Part shown: piece by piece, positions 33,196 through 44,094 of the stretch | Position numbering within the stretch: position 1 is the first letter of the stretch | How the letters are laid out: every line of letters begins with the position of its first letter | Assembly (NCBI GenBank): GCA_015680905.1 | Contig: CM027380.1 | Coordinates: forward strand, 10,806,001-10,870,000 | From: Coptis chinensis | Lineage: Eukaryota > Streptophyta > Magnoliopsida > Ranunculales > Ranunculaceae | DNA length: 64,000 nt | Direction of reading: 5' to 3' | The notes under the pieces: generated by a model | What the model saw: only the letters and a program-made list of their open reading frames with translations | Told to the model about the DNA's origin: nothing | The model's database searches: none | Program-made: the position numbers and the translations under genes

Positions 33196-35402
33196 ATGTC
33201 TGATTCTGATGATACCTATTCTGAGGAGGTTAGGGAGGTTGATTTGAGTAAGGAGATAGAGGATGTTGGTTCTGAAACTGTGGTCGCAGTGGCGAGCAGT
33301 TCTAGTGCATCATCCTCTAGTGGGTTGCCTCCTAAGGGTAGTAAATAAGCAAACTTTGAAGAGCTTTGGTGATCTGAGGCGTGCTTATGGTATTCTTTAT
33401 AACGATCTGGAGATTCACGAGCTGGGTGAGGACGCTGACATTTTTAGTAGCGCGTTCGTCCCTCGTGATTATGGTGTGGTTATCTATGAGGGGCAATTGA
33501 AGGCGGGATTGAGGTTACCGTTTTCTCGGTTGACCTGTGAGTTTTTAAATTTTTGTGAAAAAGCGCCCTACCAGTTCATTGGGAACATATGGCGCTTGCT
33601 TAGGGTATTCAATCTTTTGAATGAGAGTGGGGAATACAACATTGGTGTTGTGGACATCGCTGAGCACTTTGTTGTGAAACGATCTAGTGCCGACAACTTC
33701 AGCTTACAGACTTAGACTGGAAAGTCTAGCGTTCTGGATGGAGTTAGTAACGAGCCTTGGGAGAGGAGGCCATTTCTGATAGTTGGGAATTATTGCACCC
33801 CTGGGTTTGGTGTGGAGACTAGGGTGTGTAACTTCACTGGTACGTGCTAGGTTGTATGGTTTAGCCCTACCTTTGTTTTGTGTGCTGACGAATTTGTGTT
33901 ATAACGAACTAACCTTTGACTTTCTTATGTGCAGAGGTCGTTATTGCCAGAAAGAAAGGGCGCAGTGTGATAGAGAGGTTTGCCTGTCTGACTCGTGTTA
34001 AGAAGTGAGAAAAGCTACCTGAAGTCGCCAATTATTTTGTTGAAAGGGGCGGTCGTGGAATCAGGGCGAAGAGGAGAGAACAGAAGAAAAGGTCCAGGGG
34101 GGAAGACATTGTGAGACTTTCTAGTGATCAAAGCATGAATCATGAAGATAGCGGGATAGTGAGTAGGGAGCAGAGGAAGAAGAATGGTGGTGCTGGTGGT
34201 AGTGGTAAGCGACCTGAGGTTGATAGGTCTGTTGCTGGTGGAAGGGGGAAGGGACAGGAGAGCTTCCCTGTTGATAATAAGGTCATCTCCTTCGTTCCTC
34301 GTGAGCAAAAGAGTTCGCTAAAGAGGAAGGCTGACGAGCCTATTTCAAAGGCTGCGAAGGTCGCTAAAGCTGCAGAGCTCATCCTTGGCGCTGGTAGTGG
34401 TAAGCGATCTGGTGGGAAGTCAACTCGGTCTACTAGATCTAGGATGGATTTTAGCATTCTGGGTCACGGGGATGCTGGTACTACTGCTGAGAAGGTGAAG
34501 GAGAAAGCTCCTGTTGTGAAGGCTGGGAAGGGTCATGTTGACGCTGGTGGAGATGACCTCGAGCATACTCTAGTCTATGTTCACGAGCAAACTGGTCAGG
34601 AGGTGACTGTGAATAAGTTGGACTGTAGTTATAAGTCTTCATCTATGGCGTCGTGCTTGCTGGAGGGGATTACGCTGGATGGTGATCGGAAGGATCTGGA
34701 CTCAAAAGATCTGTCTAAAAACCTGCGATCGTTGGACCAGGCTCACTGCTTGTTAAGTGCCACCCCGTGATTTGACGATTAGGCTTTATTTTTGCTACTA
34801 ACTGTGTTTACTTGGCTGCAGATTATAGCTTGGTACTAGAAGATGAAGACTACTGTTCAGTTTACTAAAACGGGGAGAAGAACGAGCTGGAGAAGCTGAG
34901 GGACGAGCTTGCCAGCGTTCGAGATGTGCAGCAGGCTGAACATAAGGAGCTGCTTGATCATCAGGGGTAGGTCACTACCCTGTCCTTGCGGAGCACAATC
35001 GCAAAGAATTGAGCGACCGAGCTGGAAGGGAAGTTGACCACAGCGAATGACTTTGCTGATAAGTACAAGAAGGTGGCAGTAGATGCTAAGGAGGCATACG
35101 ATCGAATGTTCACCAAGCGAGAGGAGCTGGAGGAAATGCATGAGCAGCTAGGGGTAGAGCATGAAACACTCAATGAGGAGTACGCTCATGTGCTTAAGGG
35201 CTAGAAAGAGGTCGCTCCCCCTGCAGATGCTAGTGCCGCTCTTGCTACGGTACCCGCTGCTCCTGCTCTTGTTAATGATATGCCTGTGGAGGCTGTTGTG
35301 GTAACGAACTTTGAAGTCTTTCCTGACGTGTCCTCGCTACAGGTCGCCTCCGGATATGTGCATGCTTCGCTTCAAGTTGATGAATTTAATTCTCTGTTGT
35401 AA
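33196..35402 (+). pseudogene. Antisense extra ORF 1 of element E (PF04195-like, intron-containing)
   Basis: ATG at 33196 opens an acidic, Ser-rich N-terminus (MSDSDDTYSEEVREV). After a stop and frameshift near 33346-33370, 33365-33714 encodes SSAFVPRDYGVVIYEG, GLRLPFSRLTCEFLNF and YQFIGNIWRLLRVFNLL, matching my memory of the Pfam family 'putative gypsy type transposon' (PF04195). An intron is likely at 33840-33934 (GTACGT to TGCAG, with CTAAC near 33909). A basic, Gly/Lys-rich middle follows (34111-34752). A second intron, 34753-34821, has a dead donor (TTAAGT). The last exon is a predicted coiled coil (EKLRDELASVRDVQQAEHKE) with two stops, ending at 35400-35402. It runs opposite to pol and its function is unknown. 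Confidence 0.8.
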
Positions 35403-36140
35403 TAATTGTAAGTTTCTTTGATTGGTCGTGGGCCTGATACATTAGAACCTGGTTTTCCTTTTATTTATTCTCTGTATGGTTCCATTGGGTTTCCTAGGGT
35501 TCCGATTCCTTTATTATCTATTTGCTTTAGGAATGAACTGGGTTCCACCTGAGTGGTAGTTCGGTACTTACCAAAAACTGGTTTCCTGAGTCTGTTTATT
35601 TTCTTGACTTCTTGGAAGCGTTTTGCTTGATATTGTTGTACTTGTATTGGTTTATATGTTCCAACTGGTGAGAGGTTCTGAGGCTATGTAGCCTGTTAGC
35701 TCTAGTGAGTGTCCTGCCAAATGTAGAGAGCGTTTTTCAGCCCTAGAGCATACTGTTTAGAGAGGACCTTAGCACGTGTGTGGCACGTGTGAGGATGTGA
35801 ACTGTTTGGGGGCCAGAAAAGGTAACCTCGTTATCTTATGGAATTTTTAAAAAAATGGCGGTCCTTTGGCACGTCGGTTAGGGTTTCAGGATATTTATGG
35901 TATGTCTTGGGGAGTGGAACGGTTGCTTTAAAGGCCTTTTGTGTGAGGTTTTAGGTATACTGGTTCATCACTTTGTTCAAGCCTGTTGCCAAGTTCTTGC
36001 CAAAGTGTTGCTGAAGCTCTTGCCAACGTATCGTCAAGGCTCTTTCCAAAGTGGTCTAGCGCTTCAGGTTTGCTTCCGACCTCTGTTTCTTTCCCTGCTT
36101 CGTGCTATGTAATCTCAGTCTACTTCCTTTTGATGATTTT
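35403..36140 (+). other. Spacer between the two antisense ORFs
   Basis: Contains a phrase GGTTCCACCTGAGTGG(T)AG at about 35540 that recurs after the second ORF at about 37409. It also contains a degenerate single unit of the 170-bp repeat at about 35660-35770. This fits a segmental duplication of ORF plus downstream DNA. No gene seen. Confidence 0.6.
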
Positions 36141-36142
36141 TG

Positions 36143-37176
36143 TGTTGTCCATGGAGTGTAGCATGTCGATGACAAATGGTGACGATTTTGACTTGGACCC
36201 CCCAATGGGAGGGGTGATGTCTTGTTCTGGAGAAGATTGAAATCTTGCCCTGCCGTGCACATGATGTGGGTAAAAGGAAAGCGGTTGTTTTTTACACGAG
36301 GGCCAAGAAGTGTTCTAAAGTGTTGGTCACTCTAATTCAAGTTCGTGGAAGCGAATTGGAACTGTGGTGATCCGGGGCCAAAGTCTTGGGCGTGGGGTCG
36401 ATATGGGTGCTCGCATCCGTGCTGTGGCTGGTAAAGGAAAAGCTGCTACTGGGGAAAGCTCTGGAACTGATTTATTGGGGGGCAAGACGGCGACCTGGGA
36501 AGGTCGTTTGTCTATGCTGGGAAGACGGGGAAAAGGCGAGCTGTAAAACGCTCTAACTGCAGTCTCGGGTCAGCACCCATAGTTAACTGTCTTCTGGAAG
36601 GTATTGTCTTGGAGGGCAACAAAGAGATTCTGGAAGATCAAGATTTGGAGAAGACTGTGGAGACCATGGATATGGCTTGCTGTTTGGTGAGCTTTTATTA
36701 TTCTCTGGCCTATTTTTCTTTGTTGGAGAGAATAACTTGCATGTTTTTGTTGTAGTTTCTGACTGGGTATCATAAGTTGAAACATGAAACATGAAAAATG
36801 GGAAAGATAAAGGGAAATGTGGGAAAGATAAAAGAAGGAACTGAAATTTTTGAGGAAAAAGCATCAGGACCCTTGAAAGATCGTTGATGATCAGTTTGAT
36901 GATCGATTTGCACAAAAAATTGGGCATTGTGACTGAGCATGCCAAGAATTGCAAGTCGGTTGCTTGGATGACTCAGCAGGCATACAACCAAGTGTGCAAA
37001 GATTACGCATTGCTGGAGGGGAAGTACTCCGTACTGAAAGAAAAGCGTGGACGTGGGGATCAAGATGTAGGTTTGTTGTACTTGGAGATGCTAGTAATGC
37101 TCCGTCTACCAATACTGTCCCTGCTAGTCGAACTCTTGTGCTCATTGAGGATAAACATGCTACTCCTGATGTGTGA
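36143..37176 (+). pseudogene. Antisense extra ORF 2 of element E, degenerate paralogue of ORF 1
   Basis: 36579-36686 reads APIVNCLLEGIVLEGNKE, then DQDLEKTVETMDMACCL, and parallels ORF 1 at 34640-34752 (MASCLLEGITLDGDRKDLD, then LDQAHCLL). A splice donor GTGAGC begins at 36687, exactly where ORF 1 has its degenerate donor, so intron position is shared. The acceptor is probably TTGTTGTAG ending near 36752. The following exon contains a coiled-coil-like part (AYNQVCKDYALLEGKYSVLK). The PF04195-like N-terminal domain is missing. Frames shift several times, so it is a pseudogene. Confidence 0.68.
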
Positions 37177-37603
37177 TTGCTACTACTATATTTCTTTTTC
37201 TTCGGTAAGGTTTGTTTTGACGTTCCTTCTAATTCCAGAATTTTCAGCAATTGTAAAACAATAGAACTGGTTTCCTGGGCTTGCCAAGGCAGTTCGCTTT
37301 TTGAAATGGTGGGGGCTCGGCCCAGATACATTAAGAGCTGATATCCTGGTGAAACCTGGGCAGTTCAACTTATCTATTGTTTTCTTTCCGAGACCGGGAC
37401 TAACTGGTTTCCACCTGAGTGGCAGTTCGATAGCTTTTTTTAAAGAACTAGTTTCCTGAGTGCATTCAGGTAGTTCGTATTATATTTTATGAAATGCATG
37501 CATGCTTTGAAGTATGTCCATCTTTTGGCTGAATGCTTGCTGCGTATATTTTCGTAGGAATTAAACCTAGAAATATATATCCCGTTGTCTAGGAAGACAT
37601 AGG

Positions 37604-38510
37604 GTGCTATGAAGCATTTGAATGTTTGCCCTTAGAGAGCGTTCTGCGCTTAGTTGACGTTTAGAAGTATGGGTCTCCAACTAGCAAGAAGTGTTAATGC
37701 TACGAAACCTGTGAGCTATGTAGCTCTGAACTTCAGTGAGTATTTTGAAGTTCAGAACGTTTCAGCTTCGGAGAGCGTTTGAGTTCGTTGAATGTTTTGC
37801 CCTTAGAGAGTGTTCTGCGCCTAGTTGACCCTAGAAGTATAGGTCTCCAACTAGCGAGAAGTGTTAAGGCTAAGAAGAATGTGAGCTATGCAGCTCTGAG
37901 CTTCAGTGAGCGTTTTGTCATTCATAACGTTTGAGCTTCGAGGCGTTTGAGTTCGTTGAACGTTTTGCCCTTAGAGAGCGTTATGCGCTTAGTTGACCCT
38001 AGAAGTATAGATCTCCAACTAGCGAGAAGTGTTAAGGCTAAGAAGCCTATGAGCCATGCAGCTCTGAGCTTCAGTGAGCGTTTTGTCATTCATAACGTTT
38101 GAGCTTCGAAAAGCGTTTGAGTTCGTTGAACGTTTTGCCCTTAGAAAGCGTTTTGCGCTTAGTTGACCCTAGAAGTATAGGTCTCCAACTAGCGAGAAGT
38201 GTTAAGGCTAAGAAGCCTGTGAGCTATGCAGCTCTGAGCTTCAGTGAGCGTTTTGTCATTCAGAACGTTTGAGCTTCAGAGAGCGTTTGAGTTTGTTGAA
38301 CGTTTTGCCCTTAGAGAGTGTTCTGCGCTAAGTTGACCCTAGAAGTATAGGTCTCCAACTAGCGAGAAGTGTTAAGGCTAAGAAGCATGTGAGCTATGTA
38401 GCTCTGAGCTTCAGTGACCACTTTGTCATCAGAACGTTTGAGCTTCAGAGAGTGTTTAAGTTCAAGTGCGCGTTTTGCTCCTAGAAGGCGAGCTGTGCGC
38501 CGATTTGACA
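37604..38510 (-). repeat. ~170-bp tandem array in the 3' region of element E
   Basis: Five units with the landmark GTCTCCAACTAGCGAGAAG have right edges at 37680, 37850, 38018, 38188 and 38358, giving periods of 170, 168, 170 and 170 bp. Other shared phrases are CCCTTAGAGAGCGTT and GAGCTTCAGTGAGCGTTTTG. A partial unit closes the array. It lies between integrase and the antisense ORFs. Confidence 0.93.
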
Positions 38511-38594
38511 ATATTGCGAGATTGCCGTGCATTGATGCAAAATAAAAAGTATGAGTATTAATACTATGAGTAAAAATTCATGAAATGGAATTGT

Positions 38595-39849
38595 TTATTT
38601 ATAAATTTTTTTTAACAAGAAAGTATTCCAAGGCCGCAGAAATGTCTGTCCCTCTTGGGTCTTGATCCAATATGCTCCATTGCTAATGACTCGTTCCACT
38701 ATATAAGGGCCTTCCCAAGTTGGTGCTAGCTTCGAGTCGTCCTTAATCTTCTTCAAGACTAGGTCGCTAGGTTGGAAACTTCAAGGATTAACTCTCTTGT
38801 TGTACGTCTTCCTCAAGGTTTGTTGGTATGATGCCACTCGAATAGCTACTAAGTCGCGTCGCTCTTTAAGTAGGTCAACCTCTCGAGCTAGGATGGAATC
38901 ATTCTAACTGGATTCGATGATCTCAGTTCGAGTCATTATAATGGTCAGCTCAGTAGGGATTATGGCTTCAGTACCATAACATAGTGAGAATCGTGACTCG
39001 CCCGTACTAGAACGAGCTGTCGTTCTATGAGCCCATAGAATGTTTTTAGCTGCATTGGCCACTGGCTTTTGTTATTTTCAATCTTCTTTTTCAAGTTTTC
39101 TAAGATTGCTTTGTTAATAGCTTCTGCTTGCCCATTACTCTGGGTGTACTAGGGAGTGGAGAATGCATGAACGATCTTCCACTTCGCCAAGAATTCTTTC
39201 ACAATTTTCCTTTTGAACTGAGAACCATTATCCATCACCAACATGTGCGGGAGGCCAAATCTGGTAATGATATTGGTCCAGATGAAGTTTCTGATGTTAA
39301 CCTCTTTGACATGTGCCAAGGGAACTGCTTTCACCCATTTGGTGAAGTAGTCTGTTGCAGCTAGGACGAACCGTAAGCCTGTGCTCTTCTGTGGAATGAA
39401 TGGACCCATGATGTCCAAGCCCCACATGTGAAATGGCCAAGGACTGGCAATGTTGATCAGTTTTCGAGTTGGCTGGATGATATTATGGCCAAATGTTTGG
39501 CACTTAACACATTTGAGTACATACTTCTTGGCATCGATCTGCATTCGCGGCCAGAAGTATCCTTGTGAGATCGCTTTATGAGCCAGAGAGCGACCTCTTG
39601 TGTGGTTACTTCATTCTCCCTCATGAATTTCTGCGAAAATCGCCTGACCTTGCTCTAGGCTTATGCACCTCAGATGGGGTCCTCAGACCGACTTCGGAAA
39701 AGTTTGTCGTTGACGAGGTAGTAGTGACCTGACTGATATTGAACCTATTTGGCCTTTATGCGATATTCTGGTGCTCTGCCTAGCTGAATATAATCTATGA
39801 TGGGTTGCATCCATGTTTGACTCATTGAAGTGTCAGATAGTGGGCATAG
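38595..39849 (-). pseudogene. Integrase and pol C-terminus of element E
   Basis: On the minus strand 39849 onward reads DTSMSQTWMQPIIDYIQLG, degraded zinc-binding sequence, then KCVKCQTFGHN. The core follows at 39544-39149: WPFHMWGLDIMGPF (first Asp), TDYFTKWVKAVPL and LVMDNGSQF (second Asp). After a stop near 39149 it continues YTQSNGQAEAINKAI (catalytic Glu) and ends with LAPTWEGPYIVE and FLRPWNTFLLKKIYK, with the stop at 38597-38595. Stops and shifts in the C-terminal half show that it is inactive. Confidence 0.9.
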
Positions 39850-39854
39850 GTCGG

Positions 39855-41256
39855 TGATAAGAGCCCAAAACTGTAGTTTAAACCCTTTATTAGTATTTCT
39901 ATTTAGCCAATTATGTTATTAATAATATAGGTTTATCACTAATTACGTGCTTTTGAGCATTTCACGCTTCGGAGTTGAATAAATATAAATTCGTTATTAA
40001 TTAGGCGCTAAAAGGAGCTAAAGTGATTGCTATGAAAGTTCTATGAAGAAAGCCCAAGTTTCATGGAGAAAAAGTTCTTAAAAAGCTCAAGTCAAAGTTG
40101 TTAAGTGAAAGTCAAACCTGATTAGAAAGCTGAAGAAAAGTCAACAGAACTTCAAAATGTCATATCTTTGGACTCATACCTCATATTTGGGCCCATTTTA
40201 TATCAAAATGACCGGCTCAGAAAGCTCTTTCCAATGGTTCAGACATTGACTCGATTAGAGAAGTATAAGTTGGTGAAAACTCGTGCTACAGTAACACGAC
40301 CAGAATTGGAAGTCTTGGATTCAACAAATTGGGCTTTGGACTTGATTTATGGGTCCATAACCTAGCCTAAAAGCCCATGCATGAAATTATAAACCTAACC
40401 CTCTCCTATATAAATAGGTTTAAGGCAAAACAAAACTTGGTTACTCCCCTCTTAGTTTAATTAAATTAGCTCTCTCTCTCTCTCTTTAGTATAACCTAAT
40501 TTATGTTTTCTTTAGCCTAGCCACTATTACTTTAATCCAATTCAAGGTATTATTATGTCTTTTTTTTTTTTCTTTCTTTAGCTTAATTAATCCAATGATA
40601 TTAGGCTAATTCCCCCATTAAAGGGAGTGATTATGAAGCCTAATAAGGAATATATTACTTAGTAGAATTATTTAATTGTGTATGTATTTCAATGAGTTTA
40701 GTTTATTGTATGTCTTCCAAAATAAGCATATAGTAAATTAAACTAGGGATTATTATAATTAAGTCGAGCGACTTAGTTATAATAATCCTACAAGCTAATA
40801 ATAATAACTATATAGATGTAGGTTGTTGATAGGGATGATAAAGGTTGAGGCTTTAGGTTGAATCATTGCTTGAAAACCTAAATATGATCTATTTTCAATG
40901 AATAATTTGATTCTTGCATGAAACTAGTTATTAGGTAGATTGATTACTCTTCTCTATAACTTTCTATTCCATCAAAACCCTATTTTTGTTAGTTTAGTTA
41001 ATTTATATTTATTTGAATCTATAGTATAATCGTAGAATAGAAATCTCTCAATATAACATTACTCTAACCATTGTTTCTTTGTGTTAGATTAGTTGGATTC
41101 TATTTAGTCTTGATAGATTAAGAGTGGAACGAATCCTGACTCTCTATATTGTATAATGAATTGAGAGTAGGAATATTAATCTAAACACTTATTTATGTGA
41201 TTGATTATTTGTGTCTACGCATATATAGTTAATTTGCCTAAATTTGTTATTTATCA
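39855..41256 (+). repeat. 5' LTR of element B1
   Basis: 1402 bp, TGATAAGAGCCC to TTATTTATCA. In the first ~185 bases it differs from the 3' LTR at about 12 positions by my count. A TATA-like CCTATATAAATAGG lies at about 40413-40426, followed by CT-rich sequence. Confidence 0.92.
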
Positions 41257-41258
41257 AA

Positions 41259-41271
41259 TGACGTCGTTGCC
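41259..41271 (+). other. Primer-binding site of element B1
   Basis: TGACGTCGTTGCC starts two bases after the LTR. It matches the tRNA-Asp-type site TGGCGCCGTTGCC with two changes. Confidence 0.78.
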
Positions 41272-41710
41272 ATCTTAAACTCTTTCAGGACAAGAATTCA
41301 ATTGGTTGAATCCAAGGGCAATCCCCCATTCTCAACCCATCAACCCTTTTAATTTTTCTTTCTTATTTCTTACATTTTCGGTACTGTTCACTGTTTTAGG
41401 TACAGGGGCGCCCGCCCTCCCTTGTGTCTGCGAGATTCACAGTGAAGAACACTACAGAAAAGGTATTTTTAAATTTCAAAAAATTCTGAAAATTTACAGC
41501 CATAATCTTTAAGGTGTTTTTGATTTACTGGAATATTGTCAGATTTTTTTTTAGTTGTTTCACCTAGCGAAATAATATAATCTTTATAGTGCTGCATTTC
41601 AGCTTTCAAACCGTAAGTTACGGGAAAAACTGACGATTAAGGTTACTTAGGCATGTCCAAAAAATTTAAGATTTTAACACTAGTATCTATAAGATGTCAG
41701 AAGTGTACAG

Positions 41711-42661
41711 TAAGGGGCTATTTGTTTTTTTGGGTTAAGTTATAATAGGGTCTTATAAGACCATGTGTTATAAGAGGGTCTTATAAGATGGTCTTATAAA
41801 GTGGTTTGTTTTTCATTTTAAGTTCCTCTTATAAGCACTTGTAAAAATAGAAAAAACAAATACATGACATCTTATAGATGTTTATTTGACAAATATAACC
41901 CTACTTTACATCACATTTAACTTGAATAGATTAATTTGAAACAAACGTATAGTTTGATTTTCGGTTTCAAATCAATTTTGATAATTAGAATATCAATTTT
42001 AAAAAACTATCTTAATTGGCGATGGTGGTGGTAGTAGTGGAGGTGATGATATTGGTTTTAATAGCGCGGTGGTGGTGGTGGTGGTGGTGGTAGTAGTAGA
42101 AGTGGTGGATGTCTTAATAGCACGGTGGTGGTGGTGGTAGTGGTAGTGGAGGTGATGATATTGGTCTTAATAACACGGTCGTAGTGATGGTGGTGGTGGT
42201 GGTGGTAGTGGAAGTGGTGGTGATTTTAATAGCACGGTGGTGGTGGTGGTGATAGTCTTAATAGTACGGTAGTAGTGGTGGTGGAGGTGATGATGGTGGT
42301 GGAGGTGATGATGGTGGTGGTAGTGGTGGTGGTGATGGTGGTGGTGGTAGCCCGTGGTGGCTAGGGCAATGAAGTTATTTGGAGAATAAGATAATGAAAA
42401 GGGAAGAAGAGATAAATGAGGCTAGGGGTATATGGATGGGGGTGTTTGAGTCATTTTTCAAGTTATAAGACTTATATAATTTAAGTAGATCCAATTTTGG
42501 TACTTATAGAATTAGAGCCTCTTATAAGACATTTCTAGTAGAATGCCTCTTATAAGAGGCAAAAAACAAACAAAAAAAATGTCTAAAATCACTGGGCCAC
42601 ATCTTATAAGAGGTTATAAGACCTCAAGGTCTTATAAGAGGCAAAAACAAATGGCCCCTAA
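41711..42661. mobile_element. PIF/Harbinger-like MITE with TAA TSD
   Basis: GGGGCTATTTGTTTTT at 41714 is repeated inverted as AAAAACAAATGGCCCC ending at 42658. Both ends are flanked by TAA (41711-41713 and 42659-42661), the 3-bp duplication typical of PIF/Harbinger. Length is 945 bp. Subterminal regions are full of CTTATAAG palindromes. The middle is a GGT-rich simple-repeat expansion. It has no coding capacity. It lies in the leader of B1. Confidence 0.82.
42016..42355 (+). repeat. GGT-rich minisatellite within the MITE
   Basis: Dense GGTGGTGGT with interspersed AGTAGTAGTGG, GATGATGG and the phrase TTAATAGCACGGTGG, which recurs about four times at roughly 50-70 bp. It looks like expansion of a short ancestral block. 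Confidence 0.85.
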
Positions 42662-43210
42662 AAGTCTGAAGAGTTTTTTATTTGTTTTGACCATCTAACT
42701 AGTTGATTGTTTTTAGTGTGTTTCTATAGTTTGGCAACACTTAATTTCTGGAACAACAACCAATAAGGAGGGTTTTTAGAACTCCAATTGCTCTAAAAGT
42801 TTTACAGGAACCCGCATGATCTTTCAGAAGTCTCCAGTAAATTTTTGGCGATTTTTGGCTTTGTTTTAATTAGTTATCCATTCAGTTGTTTGTGTTGTGT
42901 CCGAAAACTGTTTCACAAACATTGCAGGGAAGTAGAAGGACTTTCATAACTCCGATGGATCTGAAATTTTACAGACAGCTTATTGGACGTCTTAGCAAAC
43001 TACTGTAAAAATTTCAAATTTTTTGGAGCGCACACCCCTGCCCGTTTTAGCCTAATTCCAAGCGCGCCTGGACTTCGAGTTAGGCAAGAGCGCGCCCCAC
43101 ACTCTTATTAGGCTAATTCCAAGCGCGCCCGCGCCCTCTTCTGAATAAGCCCGATTTAACAGGTTAGTTCAAACTTTCATTTATTCAAGTTATTCAGTGT
43201 TTCTATCTTC

Positions 43211-44092
43211 TTGAATACACTGAGATCACGTATACAAGACGCTATTCAAATGCATAGCAAGGAGGCATTCATGTACTCTTTTTTCACTCTTCCATTTCTT
43301 CCATCAGAGAAGTTTAATTCTAGTATAATCAGGCTTGTTTTTTTAGACATAAATACTACACGCCTATCTAGAGTTTCACACACTACACATGCATCAATGG
43401 CTAAAGAACTAGAGACTCCTCTTTCTGATTTTTATAAAGCCCTAAACGATGGCCTTAAGTCGTGCATCTTGCACATGTTTTGAGGATAAACTTGATTCCG
43501 AGCTTAAAACTCTTATCGATGCCCCCACTAAAAAGGTAGATGTCCTCTCTGTTAAACAATAACTCACTCCAGTCATGAACATTAAATCTACTCGTTGTAA
43601 TGTTTGTTTTAGTCTTAAGCATTTCGACTTCTATTGTCCTCTTGTCTATGCACAACCACCATCACAACCATCAAACTTCAACCATTTAACTCAACCTTAA
43701 GGACAAGGAAACTTAAATGACCAAAATAGAGGTTTAGTGCCCATGACCCAGAACTATCAACATCAAGACATGAACGTTCAACAAGCCTTAATTCCAGTTC
43801 AACCATCTACAGACAAAGTAGTAGTGACCTTGTTGGAAAAACAAAATCAAATTATGCAACAAAACTCCAACTTGATGAAAGATCAGCATGATCAAAACTC
43901 TAAAATGATGCAACAAACGATGCAAATGATGCAGTATTAGTGCCAAAAGGTTATTGACATGTCTCCTAACCAAACTAATAACCAAACACTCGGAATAAAC
44001 AGTATTCAATGTAATGGTAATATAACCCCAAGGGACCTACAAGCAGTCACTACCCTTCGTTCAGGGAGAGTAGTTGATAACAAAGTGACTAT
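43211..44092 (+). pseudogene. Gag of element B1, degraded
   Basis: 43397-43481 begins MAKELETPLSDFYKALNDG, equivalent to the N-terminus of gag in B2 (PLSDFYKALNDSPKSC), then stops after LHMF. Most of the central gag domain is deleted. 43560-43680 has a zinc-knuckle-like CNVCFSLKHFDFYCP. 43737-43940 is Gln/Met-rich with a likely coiled coil (KQNQIMQQNSNLMKDQHDQ). 44030-44085 holds AVTTLRSGRVVDNKV, the conserved Athila linker. Multiple stops. Confidence 0.75.
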
Positions 44093-44094
44093 AT

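Noticed and set aside
33263-33360. ATG at 33263 as the true start of antisense ORF 1
   Set aside because: The 33196 frame gives a more plausible acidic, Ser-rich start; the 33263 start only arises from the frameshift near 33365.
34140-34457. Minus-strand ORF of 105 codons opposite antisense ORF 1
   Set aside because: Shadow of the plus-strand basic region; low-complexity Pro/Ser/Leu.
36583-37331. Minus-strand ORFs opposite antisense ORF 2
   Set aside because: Shadows of the plus-strand pseudogene; no recognised domain.
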